Shown: positions 44,376 through 52,866 of the stretch, one piece after another | How the letters are laid out: each line of letters starts with the position of its first letter | Numbering within the stretch: position 1 is the stretch's first letter | NCBI RefSeq assembly: GCF_023347295.1 | Contig: NZ_CP094469.1 | Coordinates: 1,860,001 to 1,924,000 of the forward strand | Source of the DNA: Faecalibacterium sp. I3-3-33 | GTDB taxonomy: Bacteria > Bacillota > Clostridia > Oscillospirales > Ruminococcaceae | Direction: 5' to 3' | DNA length: 64,000 bases | Program-made: the position numbers and the translations under genes | The notes under the pieces: model-generated | What the model was told of the DNA's origin: nothing | Seen by the model: the letters and a program-made list of their open reading frames with translations, nothing else | The model's database searches: none

Positions 44376-45197
44376 TCAATCTGCCCGCTGCAGGGCGATG
44401 AACTCTTCCAGGCTCAGGCCGCTGGCGCGGATGGCAAGGGCGTTTTCCACCCCTACATAGCGCCAGTGCCACGGCTCGAACACGATGCCGGTGGCGGCCT
44501 GCCGGTCCTGCGGGTAGCGCAGGATAAAGCCGTATTCCGCCGCGTAGGCCGTAAGCCACTCGTAGGCGCGGGTCTCGGCAAAGCCGGTGTTCTGCTGCGG
44601 GTCGTCCGCACTGAGGATATCTGCCGCGTAGCCGGTGCCGTGCTCGTTGGCATTGGCGGCGGGCTGGATGGTAGCCGCCAGACGGGCGGCGTCCTCCTCG
44701 CTCTTGCGCTTATCGCGGTAGGTCTGCACCCGGGCCTCGTAGGCGGCCTGCCGGGTGTCGGCGTCCTGATAACCCGTCACAAGGGTCAGGCTGACCCCAT
44801 CCGCCTGCGCGGCGGCTGCCATGCTGCGGTACTGCATGGCGGCTTCGGCCTCCAACTGCTGACCGGTGGTTTCATCGGCGGTGTCCAGCAGCGGGGCGGG
44901 CTCTGCGGTATAGGGCAGGTTGGCATTCACCAGCGTAAGCCGGGCATCTGCGGCGTTGAACACATAGTCTGTGCCGTCGTACACACTGGCTGCAAACACT
45001 TTAGGCCCGGCCAGCAGACCGTGCACCTTGGGCAGCAGCCACAGGATGCCGCCGGTCAGCAGCGCCACCACCGCAGCGCAGCCGGCCAGAAACAGCACCC
45101 AGTTGCGGGCCAGCCGCAGCATTTTGCGGCGCTTCCATTGTTGATAGGTCAGGCGCTTATCAGCAGGCGCTCTGGGGGTACGGGTGGGTTCACTCAT
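44376..45197 (-). CDS. D-alanyl-D-alanine carboxypeptidase, VanY family
   Basis: 273 residues, ATG at 45197. A basic cytoplasmic head precedes one membrane helix (about residues 32-54), after which the chain is extracytoplasmic. The VanY/DacB-like zinc site is clear: SLTLVTGYQDADTRQ, NEHGTGYAADI (His and Asp ligands) and EPWHWRYVG (catalytic Glu and the last His). It trims the terminal D-Ala from peptidoglycan stem peptides. It is not accompanied by van ligase genes, so a housekeeping role in wall metabolism is more likely than glycopeptide resistance. Its own promoter lies at 45258-45286. Confidence 0.9.
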   Translation of the reverse strand: MSEPTRTPRAPADKRLTYQQWKRRKMLRLARNWVLFLAGCAAVVALLTGGILWLLPKVHGLLAGPKVFAASVYDGTDYVFNAADARLTLVNANLPYTAEPAPLLDTADETTGQQLEAEAAMQYRSMAAAAQADGVSLTLVTGYQDADTRQAAYEARVQTYRDKRKSEEDAARLAATIQPAANANEHGTGYAADILSADDPQQNTGFAETRAYEWLTAYAAEYGFILRYPQDRQAATGIVFEPWHWRYVGVENALAIRASGLSLEEFIALQRAD

Positions 45198-45257
45198 GCG
45201 GCGGGGCTCCTTTTCGGCGTTGTTGCAGCGCCGGTGCGCCGCACAGATTCAAACTAT

Positions 45258-45286
45258 ATTATACACCCCTTTGCAATTTGTGTAAA
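45258..45286 (-). promoter_or_regulatory. Promoter for the VanY-family gene
   Basis: On the minus strand TTTACA (45281-45286), 17 bases, TATAAT (45258-45263). Confidence 0.7.
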
Positions 45287-45299
45287 CGCCGCCGTGTGT

Positions 45300-45350
45300 A
45301 AAAAAATTATGACCCGCCCGCCCCCGGCAGGGAGCAGACAGGCCATAAGC
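45300..45350 (-). terminator. Terminator of the hom-thrB-lysC operon
   Basis: On the minus strand ATGGCCTGTC pairs, with several G-T pairs, with GGCGGGTCAT, followed by AATTTTTTT. Confidence 0.6.
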
Positions 45351-45366
45351 AAAAATTTTACGCAGA

Positions 45367-46566
45367 TCAGTCAAACAGCATATCGTGGATAGCGCTGACG
45401 GCCTTGTCGGCGTCTGCACGGTCGATGATGCAGGAGATCTTGATCTCGCTGGTAGAGATCATCTTAATGTTGATATTGTTGTTGGACAGTGCCTCGAACA
45501 TCTTGGAAGCAACGCCGCTGTGGCTCTGCATACCGGCACCTACGATGGAGACCTTGGCGCAGGTGGTATCCACGCTGACATCGCTGAAGTGTGCGCTGTC
45601 CTTCAGCACACGCATGGCCACCTCGGCTTCGCCCTCGGCACAGGTAAAGCTGATGTCTTTCTTGCCGTCGCGGCCGGTGGACTGCAGGATGATGTCCACA
45701 TTGATGTTCTTCTGTGCCAGCAGGCCGAAGATCTTAAAGCTCATGCCCGGCTCATCGGGAACGTTGAGAATCGTGATAACAGCAACATCGGTGTCCTTGG
45801 CAACACCCTTGATCAGCATACCTTCCATGTCCTTTGTAACCTCCTTAACCACCGTACCCGGGATGGGGTTCAGGCTGGAGAGCACCTCCAGCTCCACATT
45901 GTACTTTTTGGCCAGTTCCACGCTGCGGTTGTTCAGCACCTGTGCGCCCAGAGATGCCAGCTCCAGCATCTCGTCAAAGGTGATCTCTTCCAGCTTGCGG
46001 GTGTTGCGCACCTTGCGCGGATCGGCGGTATAAACGCCCTCCACATCCGTGTAGATCTGGCAGCGGTCAGCGTGCAGGGCAGCGGCAATGGCCACAGCAC
46101 TGGTATCGGAGCCGCCGCGTCCCAGCGTGGTGATGTCGTCCAGCTTGTTCAAGCCCTGGAAGCCTGCCACCACCACCACACGGTTGCGCTCCAGTTCGGA
46201 GGAGATCCGCTCGGTCTCCAGCCGGGTGATGCGCGCCTTGGTGTAGGCACGGTCGGTGCGGAAGCCCGCCTGCCAGCCGGTCAGGCTGATGGCATGGCAG
46301 CCCAGCTCGTTCAGCGCCATGGCCAGCAGTGCGATGCTGATCTGCTCGCCGGAGGCCAGCAGCATATCCATCTCACGCGCCGAGGGGTTATGGGTGATCT
46401 CCCCTGCCTTGGCGATCAGGTCATCGGTGGTGTCGCCCTGTGCGGAAACTACCACCACTACGTCATTGCCCGCGTTGTGGGTGTTGGCCACGATCCGCGC
46501 AACGTTGAAGATACGGTCACGGTCCTTTACGGAGGAACCGCCGAATTTCTGTACGATCAACGCCAT
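45367..46566 (-). CDS. lysC: Aspartate kinase with tandem ACT domains
   Basis: 399 residues, ATG at 46566. The kinase domain (1-250) has KFGGSSVKDRDRI, TLGRGGSDTSAVAIAAALHADRCQIYTDVEGVYTADPR and the substrate-binding Lys/Ser residues. Two ACT domains follow (about 265-330, DVAVITILNVPDEPGMSFKIFGLL, and 340-399, VSIVGAGMQSHSGVASKMFEAL), the sites of feedback inhibition by lysine and/or threonine. It makes aspartyl phosphate, the first step for Lys, Thr and Met. The 82-base gap after thrB holds a small GC hairpin. Being last in a hom-thrB unit suggests a threonine-linked isozyme. Confidence 0.95.
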   Translation of the reverse strand: MALIVQKFGGSSVKDRDRIFNVARIVANTHNAGNDVVVVVSAQGDTTDDLIAKAGEITHNPSAREMDMLLASGEQISIALLAMALNELGCHAISLTGWQAGFRTDRAYTKARITRLETERISSELERNRVVVVAGFQGLNKLDDITTLGRGGSDTSAVAIAAALHADRCQIYTDVEGVYTADPRKVRNTRKLEEITFDEMLELASLGAQVLNNRSVELAKKYNVELEVLSSLNPIPGTVVKEVTKDMEGMLIKGVAKDTDVAVITILNVPDEPGMSFKIFGLLAQKNINVDIILQSTGRDGKKDISFTCAEGEAEVAMRVLKDSAHFSDVSVDTTCAKVSIVGAGMQSHSGVASKMFEALSNNNINIKMISTSEIKISCIIDRADADKAVSAIHDMLFD

Positions 46567-46648
46567 ATCTTGTCACTCTCCTCTTTACGCCCCGCGTTTG
46601 CGGGGGCTTGCCGGGCGGAAGCGTTCTTGCACTTCCCTTACCCGTTTA

Positions 46649-47554
46649 TCATTCCACAGTTGCGCCGGTGTTATCGGCATCCAGCTGCAACAGTGTAAAT
46701 GCTTCACATCCGTCCAGACCTTCCAGCAGCTCCAGACCTTTTTCCAGCTTGGAATAGAACTTTTCGGCCTCGGCCTTTTCTGCCACTGCCATGACCGTGC
46801 TGCCTGCACCGGACACATACACGGCCTTTGCGCCGCAAAGCCGCGCCATATCGAATACCTCGCGGGAGCCGGGCATCAGAGGCATCCGGTACTGCTGGTG
46901 CAGCTTATCCTCAGTGGCAATGGCCAGCAGGTCGTGCCGTCCCTCGCAGAAAGCTGCGGGCACCAGCGCCGCACGGGACAGGTTATACACCGCGTCCTTA
47001 TGGGATACCTCCTTGGGCAGGGCTGCGCGGGCTGCTTCGGTCAGCAGCTTGTAGTCCGGCACGATGGCAGCAAAGCAGAGGCTTTCATCCACATTCCGCT
47101 TGACCGAATACACCTTGCCGTCCTCAAACACGCTGCTGGTCAGGCCGCCCAGCAGTGCCGGAGCCACGTTATCGGGGTGTCCCTCGATGGCAGTTGCCAG
47201 CGTGAGCAGCTCCTGCGTGTTGAGCACATCGCCCAGCATCCGGTTTGCGCCCAGCAGACCCGCGATGATGCAGGCCGAAGAGGAGCCCAGACCCCGCGCC
47301 ATGGGGATGGGGTTCGTCTGGGTGATCTTGAGGGGCGGGATCTGCTTGCCAACTTTTTCGAACAGACCCTTGGCGGAGCGGTACACGAGATTCGACTCGC
47401 CCCGGGGGATACGGGTGCCATCCGATGCCGAGATCTCCAGCACCTCGCTGTCCTCAAAGGTGACCGTGTTGTACAGGGTTACTGCCAGACCCAGCGCATC
47501 GAAGCCGGAGCCTACGTTGGCACTGGTGGCAGGGACCGAAACCTTGATCTTCAT
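46649..47554 (-). CDS. thrB: Homoserine kinase
   Basis: 301 residues, ATG at 47554, 18 bases after hom. GHMP-kinase motifs are present: VPATSANVGSGFDALGLAV at the N-terminus, the phosphate loop PMARGLGSSSACIIAGLLGANR (about residues 84-105), and the C-terminal VYVSGAGSTVMAVA. It phosphorylates homoserine for threonine synthesis. Threonine synthase (thrC), usually beside it, is not in this window, so it must lie elsewhere. Confidence 0.95.
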   Translation of the reverse strand: MKIKVSVPATSANVGSGFDALGLAVTLYNTVTFEDSEVLEISASDGTRIPRGESNLVYRSAKGLFEKVGKQIPPLKITQTNPIPMARGLGSSSACIIAGLLGANRMLGDVLNTQELLTLATAIEGHPDNVAPALLGGLTSSVFEDGKVYSVKRNVDESLCFAAIVPDYKLLTEAARAALPKEVSHKDAVYNLSRAALVPAAFCEGRHDLLAIATEDKLHQQYRMPLMPGSREVFDMARLCGAKAVYVSGAGSTVMAVAEKAEAEKFYSKLEKGLELLEGLDGCEAFTLLQLDADNTGATVE

Positions 47555-47572
47555 TGCCGCAGTTCCTTTCCG

Positions 47573-48808
47573 TTACACTTCCTCGGGCAGACGCTTGAGC
47601 ACCAGCTTCACGCTGCCGCCCACGGCCTCCACCTTGCGCGCGGCTTCTGCCAGCGCACGCTCGTCGGCGCGCTCCACAAAGTAGGCGCAGCCCTCGTACC
47701 GCTCATCCACCACCTTGCCGTAGCCGTAGATGGCTTCCACCACAGCGGGTGCAATGCCCGCCACACGCACATAATATGCAGCGGGAGCCGGGTCGGTGAG
47801 CATGCCGTCCACCGGGTCTGCGGGCTGCCAGAACAGGCTGTCGTGCACCTGTGCACCGTTTTTCAGGGCATCTACCACGTCTGCCACCACAGCGCTGGCG
47901 GTGGGCAGCTTGCCTGCGCCCTTGCCGTAGAACACCACATCGCCCAGCATATCGCCCTTGACCAGCACTGCGTTGAAAACATCGTCCACGCTGGCCAGCT
48001 GGTTTGCCTTGGGCACCAGACACGGCTCTACCCCGGCGGCCACGCTGCCGTCCTTGCCAAGCTTCATCCATGCGATCAGCTTGATGACGCAGCCCAGCTT
48101 TTCGGCGCTGGCCACATCGGCGGCGGTAATGGCCCGGATGCCCCGGGTGGGAATGTTCTGGGGGTAGATCTGGTGACCACACACCATGGAGGACAGAATG
48201 GCGATCTTGCGGCAGGCGTCGCGGCCGTCCACGTCATCGCTGGGGTCCTTGGTCTCGGCGTAGCCCAACTCCTGCGCAATGTGCAGCGCATCCTCAAAGT
48301 CAAGGCCCTCCCGCACCATCTTGGTGAGCATGAAGTTGGTGGTGCCGTTCACGATGCCCTCCACCTCGGTGATGACGTTAGCCGCCAAACACTGGTGCAT
48401 GGGGGTGATGATGGGCGTACCGCCGCCCACAGAGGCTTCGAACAGGAAAGCACAGTCGTGCTCCTTGGCCAGTGCCAGCAGCTCTGCGCCGTAGGTGGCC
48501 ACCATCTCCTTGTTGGAGGTGCACACGCTGCGGCCGCTTTCCAGACACGCCTTGACGTAGGGGTAGGCAAAGCGGGTGCCGCCGATGGTCTCCACCACCA
48601 CCCGGATCTCCGGATCCTGCAGGATCACGTCGATATTCTTGACCACCAAAGGCTCCACCGGGTTGCCGGTAAAGTCCTTCGGGTCCAGAATGTACTTTAC
48701 CTCCACCGGTTCGCCAGCCCGGCGGGAGACACTTGCAGCATTGCGGCACAGCACCTCGTATACGCCGCTGCCCACCGTGCCAAAGCCCAGAATTGCAATT
48801 TTAGCCAT
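47573..48808 (-). CDS. hom: Homoserine dehydrogenase
   Basis: 411 residues, ATG at 48808. The NAD(P)-binding start AKIAILGFGTVGSGVYEVL, the catalytic core GTTNFMLTKMVREGLDFEDALHIAQELGYAETKDPSDDVDGRDACRKIAILS with its Lys/Asp pair, and a short C-terminal ACT-like domain of about 60 residues (YYVRVAGIAPAVVEAIYG) fit the Firmicute type. It reduces aspartate semialdehyde to homoserine. It follows the ACT-domain gene by 27 bases and precedes thrB by 18. Confidence 0.95.
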   Translation of the reverse strand: MAKIAILGFGTVGSGVYEVLCRNAASVSRRAGEPVEVKYILDPKDFTGNPVEPLVVKNIDVILQDPEIRVVVETIGGTRFAYPYVKACLESGRSVCTSNKEMVATYGAELLALAKEHDCAFLFEASVGGGTPIITPMHQCLAANVITEVEGIVNGTTNFMLTKMVREGLDFEDALHIAQELGYAETKDPSDDVDGRDACRKIAILSSMVCGHQIYPQNIPTRGIRAITAADVASAEKLGCVIKLIAWMKLGKDGSVAAGVEPCLVPKANQLASVDDVFNAVLVKGDMLGDVVFYGKGAGKLPTASAVVADVVDALKNGAQVHDSLFWQPADPVDGMLTDPAPAAYYVRVAGIAPAVVEAIYGYGKVVDERYEGCAYFVERADERALAEAARKVEAVGGSVKLVLKRLPEEV

Positions 48809-48835
48809 ACTCTCTTTCCCTCGTTTCCTGTTTTG

Positions 48836-49267
48836 TTACAGGTTATACCCACAGCGCACACCCACGACCATGCGCTGGCGCGAAAGTTTTTCGGTCAGTT
48901 CCTCCGGGGACATCTGCATGGTATCGGTGCGGATGGTGACCGCCACCAGCGCAGCTCCGTTTTCCGGGGTGGACTGGTTGATGGTCACGATGCTGGCACC
49001 TGCGGCGCTGATACCAGCCAGAAGGCTTTGCAGCGCGCCGGTCTCGTCCCGCAGGGTGGCCATGACCGTGATGACCTCACGGCCATTCTCGGAATCAAAG
49101 ATACAATCCTTATACTTATAAAATGCGCTGCGCGAAAGCTCCACGGCACGGGTCGCAGCCGAAATGCTGCGGGCTTCTCCGCTGGCCAGCAGCTCCTTGG
49201 CGCGTACCACCTTGAGAAAGACCTCCGGCAGCACCTGCGCATCCACCAGATAAAAACGGCGTTCCAA
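48836..49267 (-). CDS. ACT-domain protein (PheB/UPF0735-like)
   Basis: 143 residues from TTG at 49267, which is six bases from AGAGGTG; a GTG at 49276 would add three residues but lies inside that box. RRFYLVDAQVLPEVFLKVVRAKELLASGEARSISAATRAVELSRSAFYKYKD is a helix-turn-helix-like head, and the remainder (VITVMATLRDETGALQSLLAGISAAGASIVTINQS) is one ACT domain. The family is usually found beside hom/thr genes in Firmicutes and is thought to be an amino-acid-responsive regulator. It is the first gene of the operon, suggesting it senses threonine or homoserine to control it. Confidence 0.85.
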   Translation of the reverse strand: MERRFYLVDAQVLPEVFLKVVRAKELLASGEARSISAATRAVELSRSAFYKYKDCIFDSENGREVITVMATLRDETGALQSLLAGISAAGASIVTINQSTPENGAALVAVTIRTDTMQMSPEELTEKLSRQRMVVGVRCGYNL

Positions 49268-49306
49268 CTTGTTCACCTCTCAAACACAAGTGTTCTTGCA
49301 GAAAAT

Positions 49307-49335
49307 ATAATAGCATCCGAACCCCTGCAATGCAA
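49307..49335 (-). promoter_or_regulatory. Promoter of the ACT-hom-thrB-lysC operon
   Basis: On the minus strand TTGCAT (49330-49335), 17 bases, TATTAT (49307-49312). It lies inside an 11-bp-arm inverted repeat. Confidence 0.65.
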
Positions 49336-49351
49336 GAGCCCGGATGCTATT
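49310..49351 (-). promoter_or_regulatory. Inverted repeat spanning the thr operon promoter and end of the PBP transcript
   Basis: AATAGCATCCG (49310-49320) and CGGATGCTATT (49341-49351) are perfectly complementary. On the minus strand the second arm contains the -10 box and is followed by ATATTTTC, so the repeat can be both terminator of the PBP gene and an operator. Confidence 0.5.
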
Positions 49352-49440
49352 TTGTCACTTTGTCCAGTTTTGTCTTGTAAAGCGCGCCCTGTCCTTGCCG
49401 GATTTTTCAGCAAAGGGGCAAAAAAGTACGATTTTTCCCC

Positions 49441-51984
49441 TTATTCTGTATCCAGCGCACTGGTGTCGGTAGGAGTGACCGGCTGGGTGGGCGCAGCGTC
49501 GTCTGTGTTCTCGGTAGGGGCAGCGGCCTGCGGGGCTGCGTGGGAGTAGGTGCAGGTATCGGGCAGGTCATCGGCACGGTAGTAGCCCACAGCCGTGCTC
49601 GGGCAGCCTGCACCGGCCAGAAGGCCGCTCTGGGTGCAGTAGCGGCGCTCCACCACGCCTGCGGAGGTGGGGAATGCCTTATAGGGCAGGTCTGCCTGTG
49701 CCTGCTCCATCAGTGCCTTCCACGCGGTCACACAGGTGCGGGTCTTGGCCTGCTGCTTGGACAGGGTCTTGGTCATATCGTAAGGTGCATCGTAGCCCCA
49801 CCACACAGCGGTGACATAGTAGGGCGTGCCGCCCACGAACCACAGATCCTTTTCGTCGCTGGCAGTACCGGTCTTACCAAAGGCCTCCATGCCGTTGGAG
49901 TTGGGATAACGGCCGCTGGCAGTACCTACGCTGGAGAACAGAACGTTCTTCAGCAGGCGGTTCATGACATAAGCAGTATCGGGGGTCAGTGCCTGATAGC
50001 TGGTGGCGTTGTTTTCCAGATAGATGTTGCCGTCCCGGTCCAGCACACGGGTATACAGGTGCGGGGTGGTGTACTCGCCATCATAGAAGATCTGGAAGGC
50101 TGCGGCCAGTGCCATGGGGGTAACGCCCTTGGTCTGGCTGCCCATGACCATCTGCGCCAGACCCACGTCGTTGGTGGGGTCCAGCGTATTCAGCTGCAAG
50201 GTGTTGTAGACGAAGTTGAAGATATTGCTTGCGCCCACAAGGTCGCCCACACGCACCGCGATGGTGTTCAGCGAGCGGGCAAGGCCGTTCCACAGCGGGA
50301 GATCGCTGCCATCGCCGTAGTTACCGCCGTAGTTGCGCGGCCAGCTGCGCCATGCGTTGGGGTAAGCGCGGAGCTGCTTGTCGGAGAGACCCATCAGGCC
50401 GTTCTTGCGGCAATAATCCTCGTCCCGGATGATCATATCCTGCTTCTGGTACAGGGGGGAGTTGTTGAGCATGGTGGACCAGTTGACCAGACCATACTCA
50501 ATGCCCAGCGCATAAGCGCCGATGGGCTTGATGGTAGAACCGGTCTGCCGCTCCACGTTGTAGGCGCGGTTCAGGGAAAGGCTCTTGGTCTTTTCGCCCA
50601 AGCCGCCCGCAATAGCCAGCACGTTGCCGTCATAGTCCAGCGTGACCATGGCAGCCTGCGTGCGCACGTTGCGGTAGTAGTAGACGGTGCCGTCCTCGCC
50701 GGTACGGGTCTTGGGAGTGCCGTCCTCGTTGAACACCTGCACATCATCGTCCGAGATGGAAGTGACCTCTTCCTCATGCCAGCCCGCCGGGAAGTAAGCA
50801 TCATCGGTGTTCAGCATCAGGTTTTCCATCTGGGACTGCAATTTGGTATTGACAGTTGCCTCGATGGTAAAGCCGCCGGTGTAGAGCAGCTTCTGCGCCT
50901 CGGACTCGCTGATGCCCTCCTTGGTCATGATGTCCTGCACGACCTCGTTGAACAGTGCATCGGTGAAGTAGGAGGTGACGGTGCTGGGCTTTTTGCCGCT
51001 GTCTTCTTCGGCCAGCACAAGGGGCTGTGCAGCACCGTTGCGGTAGTCCTCCTCGCTGATCACGCCCTGCTGCCACATATTGTACATGATGAAGTTGCGG
51101 CGGTGGATCAGGTTTTCGGGGTTCGTATAGGGGTTATAGTTGGTGGGGTTTTTGGTAATGGAGGCAATGGTGGCGCACTCCCACAGGCTCAGCTGGCTGA
51201 CATCCTTGTTGAAGTACTCGTTGGCCGCCGTCTGCACACCCTGAATGGTGCCGGTAAAGCTGATGGTGTTCAGGTACGCCTCCAAAATGGTCTCCTTAGA
51301 GTAGCTGCGGCTCAGGCAGAGGGCGCGGTAGATCTCGCGCACCTTGCGCAGTGCACCATTGATACCGCTGGCGCTGTTGTCATCGGTCAGGTTCTTGATG
51401 AGCTGCTGCTCCAGCGTGGATGCGCCCTGCTTGGAGCTGTAAATGGGCAGCAAATACTCATTGATCATTGCGCCGATGGTGCGCTTGAAGTTGACGCCGG
51501 GCTCTGAGTAGAAATCCTTATCCTCGGTGCAGATGAAGGCATACTGCAAGTTGGAAGGGATCTGCTCAAGGTCTGCCCACACGCGGTGGCTGTTGGAGGA
51601 GCGCAGGGTGGCATACTCCACCTGTGCACCGGTATCCGGGTCGGTAGCCACCACCATACTGGACTGGCTCAACTGGATGTTGTCCAGATCCAGCAGGTCG
51701 CCGTCGTTGGCGGTAGCCTGCACCACATAGAACACCATGCCCACAGCCACCACGCTGCCCAGCATGATGCCAAGGCAGAGCACCGTAGCGATAGTGCGTC
51801 CGATGAACCGCAAAATGGGGTGCTTGCTCTTTTCCTTCGGCGGCTTGGGGCTTTTGGGTGCTTTTGGCGCACGAGTACGGTTTTCCGCTGCGGGGCGTGC
51901 CTCGCGACGGCTCTGGGAAACATTGACCTTACGTCCCACCGGGCGGGCAGGCTGCTCCTCGCCGTTCCGATGGATCTTTCTCAT
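49441..51984 (-). CDS. Class A penicillin-binding protein (PBP1A-like)
   Basis: 847 residues from ATG at 51984; a TTG at 52023 is upstream of AGGAGG and unlikely, and the spacing to the ATG is poor, so the start is uncertain. A basic, Pro/Lys-rich cytoplasmic head of about 60 residues precedes one membrane helix. The GT51 glycosyltransferase domain follows (FICTEDKDFYSEPGV with catalytic Glu, and GASTLEQQLIKNL). The transpeptidase domain has the active-site Ser in TGSTIKP, SLN in ARSLNTIAVR, and KTGTASDEKD. A Thr/Pro/Ala-rich tail ends it. It polymerises and crosslinks peptidoglycan. A Cys pair near the C-terminus is outside the catalytic domains. Confidence 0.93.
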   Translation of the reverse strand: MRKIHRNGEEQPARPVGRKVNVSQSRREARPAAENRTRAPKAPKSPKPPKEKSKHPILRFIGRTIATVLCLGIMLGSVVAVGMVFYVVQATANDGDLLDLDNIQLSQSSMVVATDPDTGAQVEYATLRSSNSHRVWADLEQIPSNLQYAFICTEDKDFYSEPGVNFKRTIGAMINEYLLPIYSSKQGASTLEQQLIKNLTDDNSASGINGALRKVREIYRALCLSRSYSKETILEAYLNTISFTGTIQGVQTAANEYFNKDVSQLSLWECATIASITKNPTNYNPYTNPENLIHRRNFIMYNMWQQGVISEEDYRNGAAQPLVLAEEDSGKKPSTVTSYFTDALFNEVVQDIMTKEGISESEAQKLLYTGGFTIEATVNTKLQSQMENLMLNTDDAYFPAGWHEEEVTSISDDDVQVFNEDGTPKTRTGEDGTVYYYRNVRTQAAMVTLDYDGNVLAIAGGLGEKTKSLSLNRAYNVERQTGSTIKPIGAYALGIEYGLVNWSTMLNNSPLYQKQDMIIRDEDYCRKNGLMGLSDKQLRAYPNAWRSWPRNYGGNYGDGSDLPLWNGLARSLNTIAVRVGDLVGASNIFNFVYNTLQLNTLDPTNDVGLAQMVMGSQTKGVTPMALAAAFQIFYDGEYTTPHLYTRVLDRDGNIYLENNATSYQALTPDTAYVMNRLLKNVLFSSVGTASGRYPNSNGMEAFGKTGTASDEKDLWFVGGTPYYVTAVWWGYDAPYDMTKTLSKQQAKTRTCVTAWKALMEQAQADLPYKAFPTSAGVVERRYCTQSGLLAGAGCPSTAVGYYRADDLPDTCTYSHAAPQAAAPTENTDDAAPTQPVTPTDTSALDTE

Positions 51985-52261
51985 CTCATTGTTGGAGATA
52001 GGGATCGCCTCCTGACATTTCAAGACTGTTTCCGGGCATTGCTGCGCCGGGTTTTATCCACATCGTTTGTGACACGAAACTTCAAACTGCAATACCATAT
52101 TATAGCACGCACGCCCCAGCCGGGCAAGAACCAATCTTTGCGCGCTGAGCAGATATAAATAGTATAACACACTCCACTGTGGAAAGTACAGTGCCCGCGT
52201 GTGAAAATTGTCTGCCATCCGCAAAAACGGGGCATACTTACGGGGGAAGGGAGTGTTTTTT

Positions 52262-52636
52262 ATGCGCAAGCTGTCTGTCTGCCTGTTCTACGGGCTTTGC
52301 GTATTCACCATTGTTTTCAGTCTGTTCTGGATGGCACTACCAAAGCTGCCGCTGTCTCAAAGCCCCGCGGGGTCCGAGACCGACCCCGCCTCTCCTCTGA
52401 GCCTTGCCGCGCAGGCAGTGCCGCAGCCGGACGCCGCCCGCTACTGCCTGCGGGACAGCGGCGGGCGGGTGGCGGTGTACACCTGCCGCGCCGATGGCAC
52501 CCCGGGCACTTTGATTCGCGTGACCGGCATCTACACCAATCTTCTGCCGGAAAATGATGCCCTGCGCATCAAGCGTGGGCTTGTGGTCAACAGCCCCCGG
52601 GAGCTGGATCTGCTGCTGGAGGATCTGGGGGAGTAA
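52262..52636 (+). CDS. Membrane-anchored protein with BofC-C-like domain
   Basis: 124 residues, ATG 52262 behind GGAAGGGAG; the upstream region is non-coding. One N-terminal hydrophobic segment (about residues 4-27) could be a signal anchor. A Pro/Ala/Ser linker leads to a compact C-terminal domain: YCLRDSGGRVAVYTCRADGTPGTLIRVTGIYTNLLPENDALRIKRGLVVNSPRELDLLLEDLGE. The order Y-x-L-x-D-x-x-G-x-V-A-V-Y followed by LPxxD and G-L-x-V-x-S-x-x-E-L matches the forespore regulator BofC C-terminal fold also seen in non-sporulating clostridia. Function here is unknown. Copy C of the 3'-UTR element follows its stop. Confidence 0.7.
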   Translation: MRKLSVCLFYGLCVFTIVFSLFWMALPKLPLSQSPAGSETDPASPLSLAAQAVPQPDAARYCLRDSGGRVAVYTCRADGTPGTLIRVTGIYTNLLPENDALRIKRGLVVNSPRELDLLLEDLGE

Positions 52637-52653
52637 GTGCCCTGCGTGGGTAC

Positions 52654-52760
52654 ACGATTTCTAATGGCCTCCGCTTGTGCTCTGGCCATCTTCAGCGGAA
52701 AATTTATTTTAATTTCGGGATAGTGGAGCGTCTGCGGACGCTCCGCTATCCCATTTTCAC
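52654..52760 (+). repeat. Copy C of dispersed 3'-UTR pseudoknot-plus-terminator element
   Basis: Segment a ATGGCC (52664-52669) pairs with GGCCAT (52684-52689). Segment b TCCGCT (52670-52675) pairs with AGCGGA (52694-52699). The terminal hairpin GGGATAGTGGAGCGTC / GACGCTCCGCTATCCC (52717-52752) has a TGCG loop and is followed by ATTTTCAC. Confidence 0.7.
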
Positions 52761-52821
52761 GAGGGGGATTGTAAAGATATACGGCAGTGCCTACTGCATA
52801 TTCCTGCGTGAAAACGCAAAA

Positions 52822-52850
52822 CAAGCCAGACCCGCAGGCCTGGCTTATTT
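52822..52850 (-). terminator. Terminator of the Na/Pi cotransporter gene
   Basis: On the minus strand AAGCCAG pairs with CTGGCTT around a ten-base loop, followed by GTTTTGCGTTTT. Confidence 0.65.
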
Positions 52851-52866
52851 AAAAACAAAAACTATT

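Noticed and set aside
44376..45197. VanY gene as a sign of glycopeptide resistance
   Set aside because: No vanH, vanA/B/G-type ligase, vanX or vanRS genes are nearby; single VanY-family carboxypeptidases are common housekeeping genes in clostridia.
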